Part shown: piece by piece, positions 1 to 11,800 of the stretch
Position numbering within the stretch: the stretch's first letter is position 1
Layout of the letters: every line of letters starts with the position of its first letter
From: Tachypleus tridentatus
Taxonomy: Eukaryota > Arthropoda > Merostomata > Xiphosura > Limulidae
Direction: 5' to 3'
Assembly (NCBI RefSeq): GCF_004210375.1
Contig: NC_134833.1
Span: 49,470,782 to 49,534,781 of the forward strand
Length of the DNA stretch: 64,000 nt
Notes under the pieces: model-generated
Told to the model about the DNA's origin: nothing
Databases searched by the model: none
What the model saw: only the letters and a program-made list of their open reading frames with translations
Program-made: the position numbers and the translations under genes

Positions 1-1160
1 ATTTTATTTTCATTTTAGATAATCTCAAACTAACGTCTAATTCGTATCTACCTTGATAGGATTTACAAACTAACAAATAAAAAATTTAATACTTTTAGAA
101 AGATTTCTCCAATACTGGAAGAAAACTGGTTGAAATTGGCCACCTCAGCAAGTTGAATGATTCATTAACTACAGTAACGTACTCTTTTATTTGCTTCTCA
201 TGAAATTATTGTACTTCCAACGATAAATAATATCACAAATCTATCTGATGAAGAAGCAGTGTATATTATAACATAGTCGAATAGTTTCTAAGGTGGAAGG
301 AACAGTGCAACTGGTGTTAAATCTGTCACAAAGACAATTATCTGTCTACAGACCATCTCTAACACTTATGTAATCATACTTATTGTATTGTGTTTTCATA
401 CGCTGGCTACCTACAATAAATGATCGTGTCACTTCGGCGCAATTCCTATTTCTTCTATCATATTACAGACAAAGCATAGATGATTAGCGTTTTCTAATGC
501 TTCGGTTATTTGGTCCCAAAATGGTTTTTGCCTAGTTTAACATTCTCTACCTAATAAATTCACTTGAGCTCAGCAAGCTGTTCGATACAAAAGCCCACTT
601 CTGTTTCTTGATTTTTCCTCGTCAAAAATGGTTTTGAAGTCAATAAAGTTCAAACCAAAGACTGCTTTTCTGAAAAAGTAAAAAAATACATTTTGTTTGA
701 AGGAGTAAAACAAAACACAATGTATATTTTTTAAAGATTTTGTGCGTAGTTACATCTTCACGCCTTATTGTGACAAATATTTTAAACTCATTTTAAAATA
801 AGTCAGTAAGTATTTTTAATTCTCAAAAGAGTTTTGAATAAAGAGAAATAATAACTTCACAAATACAATAAACTGTATAAAAGTTTTTTTTCTATTTGCT
901 TTAATAGAATGTTAAATAAATAATCGTTCTTTTAGGGATTAAGTAGGTGAAGTACCGTATTATGCAAAAGTATTCATTTCATGGGCTTATTCTTCTATGC
1001 CATTACAGAATATAAATGTCGACACTATGGTAATGCTTTACTGATCCCTGTTGAGACTGAATAAACGAGGATAAAAATACCTTGTCTTTAGAATTACCAT
1101 ATATTTGTACAAAGAGTATGCCATAAGTGTTTTGCATGAATGAACATGATGATAAAAGGT
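1..1160. other. 3' flank of the gene, no feature seen
   Basis: AT-rich sequence without a supportable ORF, SINE or transposon. It may include unannotated intergenic or neighbouring intron sequence. Confidence 0.5.
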
Positions 1161-2420
1161 AGGGTATCAAATACCTGTCATGGTTCCTTGTGAAGTGTCT
1201 TAACTATATAAAAAGATGCTAGCAAGGAGCTAAAAGAAATCAATTTAATAGCATTCAAATAAACCTTGATAAAAACAGTGTTTAACACTATATATTAAGT
1301 TTTGTTGTCATGCAATGGCCCAGACGCGTAGAGAACTGTCAATAGAGTAGATAATTCGCATAAAAACTTTACGTAATGTTGGTTGGACTCTTCGACAAGT
1401 TGCAGCAGATTTTAAATGTTTCCCCAACAATGTGAAATACACACTAGATCGTGATACTGACACAGGTAAATATGAAAATAGAATAAAAAGAGAAAGAACA
1501 CTTAAACGCAGTGATACCGATGTTAAGTATCTTCGTTTATTCAGACTTCGAGACAGAAGGAAGATTACCACTGATCTCAAGCATGGGATAAATGACCATA
1601 TACAAAGTGACAAAAGTGTCCAGATGTACAGTATCAAGAAAATTTAACAATAATGTAATATTTGGTCATGTAGCGGTTAAAAACATTTACTTCGATCTTC
1701 AAATATTGTCAAGAATGTGAAATTTCTTAAAAGTCCAAAAACTGGACTTTTGATGATTGGTGTTATGGACGGATGAGTCCAGCGCATAGCACCTACCATG
1801 AAGCATGGGAGAGGCAGTGTGATGGTTTGGGGATGTTTTTCTGCTTAAGTTACAGGAGACATTTGCAAAATAGATGGAATAATGGACCATTGCAAGTATT
1901 ATCAGATAATGATCTACAATGGTATAAACAGTGGTTTGCGTATTGCTGGTAATGAATTCTACTACCTAAAAGGAGAGTAACTCCTAAATTTTCAAACAAC
2001 ATATGCAGTAACTACTTAGCTAAAAAAAGAAGCTGTTGGAGTCATTCAAATGATAGAATAGTTCCAACAGAACCCCAATCTCAATCTTATTGAGCGGGTC
2101 TGAAATTTAATAAGCAAAATATTTGACAACAAAAAAGTTACTTCCAAACAAACTTTATACGAGTGTATTAGAGATATCTCGAGTTAAATTCTAAAGGGCA
2201 TTTTCATTAAACATGCTACAACAATGCCTGAAAGACAATCTACAGTTATTAAAACAAAATGGAAGCACACTAAGTATTAAATATTTGCTGAACTCAAGCA
2301 CTTCCACTGAGTTCCTGTTGTACTGAATATGAAGATTAATAACATTTTGATTTTTAACATATTATTTATCTTCTATTGTTCTTTTAAAGTAGCCTGAAAT
2401 CTAATTTTTGGCTTTGTCTT
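1160..2420 (+). mobile_element. degenerate Tc1/mariner-like element, copy A
   Basis: A transposase-like reading starts near 1313 (MAQTRREL) and is broken almost at once by a stop. Later pieces in shifting frames retain Tc1 hallmarks: HGRGSVMVWGCFSA near 1805-1850, and QQNPNLNLIERV near 2065-2100, corresponding to the third acidic residue region. Multiple stops and frameshifts make it dead. It is colinear with the minus-strand copy at 26070-27055, including untranslated flanks (compare TGTCATGG and GTGTCTTAAC near the left end). Terminal repeats were not resolved, so the ends are approximate, taken from where similarity to the other copy stops. Confidence 0.75.
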
Positions 2421-2468
2421 AATATTTTCTACAGTACTGTAAGTTGCTTGACATTCGTGTGATTCATC

Positions 2469-2474
2469 TTTATT
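2469..2474 (-). promoter_or_regulatory. possible polyadenylation signal (AATAAA)
   Basis: An exact AATAAA on the minus strand lies about 180 bases past the side-like stop codon, between the gene and a dead transposon. No clear GT-rich element follows. AATAAA is common by chance in AT-rich DNA. Confidence 0.3.
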
Positions 2475-2652
2475 ACATTAGAGTTTTCAATATTTATAAA
2501 GTGGAATTTTTTTGTTATTTTTTTTTACAAAGAAGTGTCCCTTGATCTAAGCAGTACGGTCCAGGACTTCTAACACTGGTTGATGAACAACATTAGATCT
2601 ACTAAACACTTAATTTTGAGGAGCAAATACGTACTTTACCATTTTAAGTAAA

Positions 2653-2829
2653 TTATACATTAGTGTTTCTTCCTTCTGCTACTGGTAGTTCCTCAGATTG
2701 ACCAGGAACAATTCTTCTAAGAACTGGTGACGAAGGTAGCACCCTCACCCTTAACCCGAGTTCTTGAGGAATTTCTTGTTGGGATTGCGTACTGAACGTT
2801 TTCCGAGACTGGGAACGTCGTGGAAGCTC
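2653..2829 (-). CDS. side-like terminal exon with stop codon
   Basis: The exon is 177 nt including the TAA stop at 2653-2655, entered in phase 0. The acceptor is AACCTTGCAG. It encodes ELPRRSQSRKTFSTQSQQE, then IPQELGLRVRVLPSSPVLRR and a final GQSEELPVAEGRNTNV. The piece is basic and Ser/Gln-rich, and the last residues T-N-V fit a class I PDZ ligand. The open frame continues upstream of the acceptor into the intron, so the boundary rests on the splice site and phase match. Confidence 0.8.
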   Translation of the reverse strand, partial: ELPRRSQSRKTFSTQSQQEIPQELGLRVRVLPSSPVLRRIVPGQSEELPVAEGRNTNV

Positions 2830-5800
2830 CTGCAAGGTTTGGATATTAATCACGAAAAATATCAATGAATAAAACATTCGAGGAATCTTAAACTTTTCAA
2901 GGTAGTGATAAGATGACACGAAGGTTTAGTAGCAGAACACTAAGCATTAAACTAACTAACGAATACTGCTATATAATTACTTCTCAGCATGCATTTATTA
3001 AATATTGTTAAGAAAGAAGAATGAATACATATGAAGATATTTACATGTGATATTATTTAAAGGTGTATATAACAACAGCTGAAAACTACCTAAACCAAGG
3101 GCTTTTTCTAGGGTAACTGTGACAGAATTTCAATATACCTCTCTAGACAGGTTGCTAGTAATCTTTCGTTTGCGACATTTTACTTTTCTACCTTAGACTT
3201 ATTATTGCTTCTGTATATATGCACTGCAAATAATGTTCGCAAACACTGATAAGTATGTTAAGGTTTCCTGCATCAGTGAGACACATGAATCTCAGGCGCA
3301 AACGCAGATTGTTGTATATTTAATAATAAATAAAATACTATGTTTTTATTATTGTTCTTATACTATTTTGGTTATTATTATCTTATTAATAATTTTACAC
3401 TTACAAAGAGTATTTTGAAATATTAATTCAGTACAGATATTTAGGACTAACCTGAGTGTCCTAAGCTCGCAGAACGAATTGAAAGAAATATCAATAGATT
3501 ATAAACAAAAATGTCATTAATACTGAACATACCAGACTTGTGGCTTAGTTTCTAATCTCTAAACCTTCACTGTGTTGTATATTTGTCAATGGTACTAAGT
3601 ACTTCTGTTAGCTTGTTAAATACAATTCGCATCTACAGTTTATCTCTTATATTGCGTTTGTAACATTCATGAATAAGCTATATTTGTGTCTTTTTCCCAA
3701 ATAACAAATAATGATTACGTTAGTTTGTATTCATTACAAATAAATTTGAAATATATGTATCTGTTATAAAATTGTGTGTAGTTTCTTAGTTTTCTGAGGT
3801 TAAAGCTTTCACACGACATCCCTATCTTCTAAAACAAATAGGTTTAACAAATTTATTCGAACAATTTCAAACATTTCCGATGATATATTTCCCTTTCAAA
3901 ACGATAAGTTTAAAAGATATGTTTACCTAGATGGTTTAAAGTTTTTCATTTATTTATTTTAAATTCCATAATGTCCATAAAGGATAACATTTGTTTATGG
4001 CTTATCTCTGAATGATCCGTTTTCTATTGTTTAGATTTTTAAAACATAAATAAACAAATTATTTATTTATTGACCAATGGTTATTTAGTTAATGTACACT
4101 CACCATATCTTGGCTTTGACCAGCTTCACCAAGTGAATGACTTTGTAGGCTAAGTTCAGCTAAGGGACTTGTCCATCTTACAGTGTCACCCATTAAAAAT
4201 GTTTCCCCCTCAATAACACTACGTAGTTCTACCAGATTTCCATTGGCTGTAGATGGAATGATTACGTAATAAAGAAAACAGTTATAGAGATAGAGGGTGA
4301 AGGTTTTACTATTTAATCCATAACTACACATCAGTTGGTTTTAAAAGACGTTTTAACTTATTGTATAACAGCTCAATGTATTTAAAAGTTCAGAAATAAT
4401 GATACAACGTTTACTAAAACTATTGGAGTGTATCGCTTTGTACATCCAGGATAAAAATATTATATCCCTTTAAATTTCCAAACGTTTAACAGTTTAAAGT
4501 TTGTATATGTATTGACGGCCCCGCATGGTCAGGTGGGTTAAAGCATGCGACTCGTAATCTGAAAGTCGCAAGTTCGCATCCCCGTCGCACCAAACATGCT
4601 CGCCCTTTCAGCTGTGGGGGCGTTATAATGTGATGTTCAATACCACTATTCGTTGGTAAGAGAATAGCTCAAGAGTTGGCGGTGGGTGGTGATGACTAGC
4701 TGCCTTTTCTCTAGTCTTACACTGCTAAATTAGGGACGGCTAGAGCAGGTAGCCCTTGTGTAGCTTTGTGCAAAATTCCAAAACAAACAAACAATACATA
4801 ACGAATTATTATTAAAACTTCTGTTTTCTATTGTGTATAATGCAGAAATGCGAGCAATAATAATTACATCACAGAAACTGTGATAATATTTTTTCCACAA
4901 ATATTTCTATACTGGCCCATGACGGTTTTCAGCAAGAATAATGTAATAGCATTTATACCACACGTATCTTTCGACGAGCCCTTTCGCTCAATACCAGAGT
5001 TCATCAGGTCCGCTGGATATGTAACACAATGTCTCAGTAAAACTTTATTTATATCAGCTGTTTATCAAATAGCAATTATTATGCCTGTGTAGCACGACCT
5101 AGAGGTTAGTTATCTATATTAATTTACAGCGCAAAAGAAACTGATGGCATTATGAAACACGATGATGGTTCATAATAGGGATCGCAAGTAATTGCACAAA
5201 ACCCTAACTGAACGTTCGGACAAAAAGCATCTTAAACTGAGTTCAAATAATCCTTTAAAACCTTTATTATTGACTGCTAATGCTATACAAATATAAAAAT
5301 TTACAAAAATTGCGCTTTTTACATTTACAAGAAAATCCGTTAAAAGCTGCCTATTTTTAATTATTACTATTCTCCTGTCAGCTTACAACAAAAACGGCTT
5401 TCTATAGTGCATCCAAACCTTCTGTAGAATACTAAATAAAGTACTATGAAGTTTGTAGGAATATTGAAAAGTCGACTTGGTTTTCTGTTTTACATAAGCT
5501 ATTAAACATCAAAATTCTAGTGTAAACAATGTTATCATCACCCTTTGCTGTTAGTTTTCTTACAAATATCTGGTGTTCCTTTAAAAAGCTGAAGTACAAA
5601 GTGAAATAAAAATTACCAGCTAGTAATAGTTGAGTATTAAATTACTGTAACATGTACATACTCAATGCTTTGTACACTGTACAATCAGTGTTTTGAGCTA
5701 GCCTGTATATTATGTATTAATTGAAGGAGTAAAAAAGAAATCATTACATGTAATATTCATTTATTTATACACATTGGTAGAGTACTTACCTTAAAATACA

Positions 5801-8800
5801 CAAAGATTTATTTAAAGCGAAGTTTTAGACATATCTGTTTTATTTGAAAAGGGTGATGTTGGACTGGTAAACTTTTACACGCGTTTAGTGGATTTTGTGT
5901 CTTATATTTGCTTATTGCTTTGCATTGTATATAGAGATTCTAGTTACACAGAAATAAATGGAAACTGTATTCTCAAACAAATTTTTGGAGAATATAAAGC
6001 TGCATCTTTACATTCTACATCTCTAACTAATGCGATTAAATAATCAATAACTACAGTAAATCAACATGATCCCTATCAGCTGGCTACTAGCTATGGTTTT
6101 ATCATTCCAATCTATAAAGATAATGACCATATCAAATAATCAGGGATTGTCGACATAAAATTGAGTGATACTGTTCTAGGACCTTGTATTCTAGTTTAAC
6201 AGTTCCATAAAGAAATAATCCGATTTCTATCTTCGTTTTGTGCAAAAGTGTACAATCCTTTTTATTTCAGCATCCAGTTGAGTTTTGGAAGAACACAAAA
6301 GACGATCAGCCTTTTAGTCTCCAGTTATTATTACTTTGTGCAATACTTTTCATATTCCCTTTCGGTAGTTTCTTGCCCTCTGCCATCCCAGCTCAAATCA
6401 TTCACTTTTTAACATTGTTGTAATACGTTGCTTATTGCAGATTCTATATAACTTACATGTTAGAAATCAGTGTACCTGAATATCACAGCAATGTCAATAT
6501 TTCGATGACGAATCCTTCTATTTATTGTTTTATCTATCTTTTAAACTAGAGAAATGATCACACTTACTGTTATATCGCTAGCTCTTGGTAACTATCTAGC
6601 GGAGGCCGTTCAAGGTGTTTGTTTGTTTTGAATTTCGCGCAAAGCTACTCAAGGGTTATCTGCTATAGCTGTCCCTAATTTAGCAGTGTAAGACTAGAGG
6701 GAAAGCAGTCACCACCACCCACCACCAACTCTTGGACTACTCTTTTACAAAGGAATAGTGGGATTGACCGCCACATTATAACGACCCTACGGCTGAAAAA
6801 GCGAGCATGTTTGGTATGACGGGGATTCGAAACAGCAACCCTCGGATTATGAGTCGAGTGCCTTAATAACCTGTCCATGCCGGGCCGAAAGTATTTGTTA
6901 CCAGTGAGTGTAATAACCCAACTGATTTTTAAAATTCCGTTTTCTTGAAGAAAATAATTGGGTAATTTAGTACTAAGCTGAAAAACATATATAAACTCGT
7001 GAATTAGAAAATGAAATAAGCTCAAGTAAAAAAAAACGACACAAAAGTAGCTGAAGTGAAAAATGAGGTAAATCAATTAATTCCTACGTCAAGTTAAATA
7101 ACACCTGAAAACTGAGAACTCAGATAGTTAGACTTATATATAAAATATGTTATTAGTATTAAAACTCATTGTGATTAATAGATAACTGATAACCATATGA
7201 GTTCCCCGTATTTATTAATTCAACTGATATATAAACGTGTTTATTTTTAGTAAATACTTATATTATATATATATATATATACATAGTCTACAATGACTTT
7301 ATCGTTCTTTGGCAGATTCTAAACATTGTGGCATTGAAACAGTGCATATTATGACAACAAAAATAATTAAACAGACAACACTGGACGACAGTTCATTGTA
7401 TAGTTAGATAAAAAGATAGAAAGTAGGTTTACAATAAAACTGACCGTTAAATACATGGTGGTGTAAGTTATAACAGACCTGATGTTTTGATATACTGAAA
7501 TAATAATAAGAATGAACGTTTCCTAACCTGGTATAATATCCGGTCCTCTCTCATCTTCTATAGTTGACAGCGGTCTATAGTCTTCGACTCTGGTTTTTAA
7601 AGTCCCGCTTTCATTCCTGGATCAAGTAAACATGAAAGTATCTTAAATATATTAGTTATATTTAGAAGTACCCACTGAAGAAGAAAAACATTAAATCAAC
7701 TAATTTTATTCATAAGCAAAAACAAACAAACATTAATTAAAATTGATATTTCTCATATCAGATTAATAGACTTAAAAGGTGGATTTCTTGTTTCTTTTTT
7801 AAGCCCAAAGCTACACAATTGGCTGTTGGTGCTGTGTCCACTGCAGAGAAGAAGCAAAAAAAAGTTTCGAGTTACAAGCACTTACGCTTATCATTGAGCT
7901 GGGTCAATGGTACAAGAAAACTAGGTTTATGACTTTTTTATTATCAATATATGATGAAGTATTCACTTTTATAAAACATAAGCATCGATTAAACACATGA
8001 ATAATTTAGGAATTATAATGAATACATGTCGTTTCAGCGTTTATCTGATAGTATCCTAATTATTTAAGTGTAAATACAACCCTTATTTTTTAGGAATCAA
8101 AATCATGTATAAACACCTTCTTCTTAGTAAAATACTTTTGTATTCTATTTCTCCAAGACAACGTTTGCACGTATTTCCTCTGTACTCGTTGTTTATAGAC
8201 ATTGCTTACCATATTTCGTTGAATCAAACAGATAATGAACTTTTCAAATCTCTTTTATTAAATACTACTAATTAAAATATATACAGGAAAAGTTGCACCT
8301 CAAATTCTTTTGAAACCAGTTGTATCCATTTTCAGTGAGTTCAAATGAAAACGGTTTTATATATATTAGCAAACCAGTTGCATCCACTTTCAGTGAGTTC
8401 AAATGAAAACGGTTTTATATATATTAGCAAACACAGAGGGCACTACAAAGACACGGTAGCAACAATTATCTATTATGTATTAGACCTTGATAAATATATG
8501 TAATATTGAAAGGTGCACTGTTTTAGTTTAACATGTTTGGAGACAAGTAAATATTAAGTTGAAACCAATGCTTTTGTTCTGCTTAGACATTTAAGACTTA
8601 AAATCTTAGGTCACATGCCCGTGTTCTCAAGTCTGCTCAAGGTTCATGATGCTGATTTGCCATTTAGGTTTATTGTTTTCTTCCTGAAATCTTCGACACA
8701 CAGGCTTTCCAGTTTCTTAAGTAGATTTTAGATCCACTATGTAATACTAATGTCTTCTCTGTAGTCAGTTCTTATCAATTTGTTACACTAAACATATTGG

Positions 8801-11800
8801 CCCCCCAGTGGCTCAGCGGTATGTCTGCGGACTTCACGCGAAAATCCGGGTTTCGATACCTGTGGTGGGCAGAGCACAGATAGCCCATTGTGTAGCTTTG
8901 TGCTTATTAAAAAATAAATAAACTAAACATATTGACATGCCAGTGTCGTTTGATGTTTTGATGTTATTTACATTGCACATTGGGATAGAGACATGTCAGT
9001 GTCATTTAATGTGTAACAGTTAACTTTCCTGGATGTATTAGTCATATGGAGCAAAACAAGTTTACTGAACATACAACAAATTACCTTTTTTAAAATTTCC
9101 TAGTTAAATGTGGCCAGATCAACTTTACCAAACATACCACTAATTACTTTTCCCGAATCTCGTTGTTAAATAGGAACAAAACTAATTACCATTTCTGAAT
9201 ATCATAGTCACATTGAAAACAAACATAAAACTAGTTATATTTTCTGAATTTTTAGTCATATGGAGAAAAACAGGTTTATTAAACAAAGATATGGGTAAAA
9301 TATCGTTGAATAAAGAAAAGTTATTTTCCTTGAAGTAAGAAATGTTTGGAAACAGGAGAAACATTTTAATAATTATTTAAGATCAGATAGGTTTTTATCA
9401 ATAAATATGAACAACATTTTTATATAAAATCTTAAATTGATACAGAAAATAACTGTCATATAAAACAGGCGTTCTGCCTGTATAGCAGCATTTTAAATAA
9501 TGGTCTGGCATGGCCAGGTAGTTAAGGCATTCGACTCGTAATTTGAGGGTCACGGGTTCGAATACCCGTCACACCAAACATGTTCGCCCGTTCAGCCGTG
9601 GGGGCGTTATAATGTGATGGTCAATTCCACTATTCGTTGGTAAAAGAGTAGCCTAAGAGTTGGAGGTGGGTGGTAATGACAAGCTGCCTTTTCTCTAGTT
9701 TTACATTGAAAAAATTACGGACGGTTAGTGCAGATAGCCCTCGTACAGCTTTGGGCGAAATTCAAAACAAACAAACAAACAAACAAATAATGAGTATACA
9801 GCGTCATTGAAAACCACACATTATGTTTCTAAATACATTCTTAAACATGTAGTTGAGAATAGGGAAGGAGTGGTTACCTTGTAAACACTGTTCGCAGCTA
9901 TAACGAGGTTAAAGTAGCTGAACAAAGCTCAACAATAAAAATACTGATGTTTTAAAGTCTGGAATAGCATGATATTTTTCCCAGACTGATCAATAAATTT
10001 AGTCGTGTAACTTATTGCAGGATCATCAGTCCAATTTGCTTAAACTTAATTAAGCTTTGGAACATTAGATCAAAATAACTATTCGTTCATCATTCCCGGT
10101 AGATATAAATGTTGATAATTTATCAAGTAATTGATACGTTGTGATTTTGTAGCATTCTCTATGTTTGTCAAGATTTATAAATTGGTAAACATGTATTATT
10201 TCATTTATTTATTTTTTGTTTGTGTATGTAATTTCACACGAAAGTACTCGAATGTTAGGTACATTAATTGTTCCTACTTTTAGAGACAGAGGAGGCAGTT
10301 AGTCTATACTACCACACCGACGATTCTTGGACTACTTTTTATTAATCAATAGCATCACATTATAACGAGACTGTTCACCTTCCGATCCTGTGACCCACAA
10401 ATTGTGAGTCAAACGGCCTAAACATCGACCCACGTTAAGCAACATAATTTGAATTTATTGAAAAACGACACTCTGAACGCTTGAGGCCCGGTGTGGCCTA
10501 GCGCGTAAGGCGTGCGACTCGTAATCCGAGGGTCGCGGGTGCGCGCCCGCGTCGCGCCAAACATCCTCGCCCTCCCAGCCGTGGGGGCGTAATAATGTGA
10601 CGGTCAATCTCACTATTCGTTGGTTAAAGAGTAGCCCAAGAGTTGGCGGTGGGTGGTGATGACTAGCTGCCTTCCCTCTAGCCTTACACTGCTAAATTAT
10701 GGACGGCTAGCGTAGGTAGTCCTCGTGTAACTTTGTGCGAAATTCAAAAACAAACAATCTGAACGCTTGTGCTATTACATTTTTTAAATAGATTTTAGCA
10801 AATAGTGTGACAACCTGCTTTATAATGAATGCTCATAGAATATCTACTCTCTAGTCAGGGCTTAATTAATAAAGATCTAGTCCATGATATTCAAAATCAT
10901 GTATGATAAAAATATCATGGTGAATTACCTTTAAAACTGGTCTATTGTGCTTGGGCTGCAAAGTCGTGATTCGAGGTTCTCTATAGCAAAAACTCGCTCC
11001 GCACTTTTGAGGGTAAAACCCCTTATTCGATTAAGCAAGAGTAGGCAAAGAGTTCGTGGTGGGTGGTGGTGAATATTTTCCTTTGTTCTAGACTATCAGT
11101 TCAAAATCATGAATAGTTACACACATACAGTCTTTATATAATGCATTATTACCGGAACACGACATGAATCACTAATTCTTTGATTTCCTTCGGTGGACAG
11201 AGCAGATAGCCCGATGTGGCTTTGCCATAAGAAAAACATAACATAATAAACACAAACACTTCTCGGATTCACAGTCCGGCGTGTTAATTACTAAGCAATC
11301 CGAATTGAAATTAAATGAAAATAATGTTCTAGCTGGAAGATTCAAAACGTTTAATTTTTACTAAATATTGCTTATTTGTGTAGAAATAATTATTTGTTTA
11401 TGGTCAACAGCTTTTAGTTCTTTTAGAACTTTCGCAAACCTACACAAATGTTATCTGCGCATAGTTGTCCATTATTTTGAACTGGTAGACTTAAAGAGAA
11501 AGCACCTAGTCCAAAACATCCACGCAACTCTTCGATTACTCATATCTCACCACAACTCTGATAGATTACACATAGTCCCGAAAGCCATAAATCTCAGACT
11601 GAGACTTCAGGAACACTAAACAGTAAGACTTGTCTGGCCTATGGGCAATATAAATAACATTTCTGGAAATCATACCAATATACAAACTTACCTAAGTTCG
11701 TCTCCAACAAAAGGTTTGGCTGCAAATAAGGGAGACAACATTTCTTTCAAACAAGGCATAAAGTTATACATCCAGTAATACGTATCTTACAACTATTTAT

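Larger units (their letters stand above)
4247..7527 (-). other. intron 10 of side-like gene
   Basis: About 3.3 kb, phase 1. It holds two oppositely oriented family-1 SINEs (4517 and 6617) and a short TA microsatellite near 7262-7285. Nothing else is supported. Confidence 0.7.
7617..11691 (-). other. intron 9 of side-like gene
   Basis: About 4.1 kb, phase 2. It contains a 58-bp direct duplication (8313-8430), a family-2 SINE (8800), two full family-1 SINEs (9503 and 10484) and two decayed SINE pieces (10206-10441 and 10930-11255). Confidence 0.75.

Noticed and set aside
1432-1647. Plus-strand 71-residue open frame as a small gene
   Set aside because: It is a surviving piece of the Tc1-like transposase of copy A.
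6675-7076. Minus-strand open frame of 133 residues as a gene
   Set aside because: It reads through the family-1 SINE at 6617-6886 and AT-rich flank.
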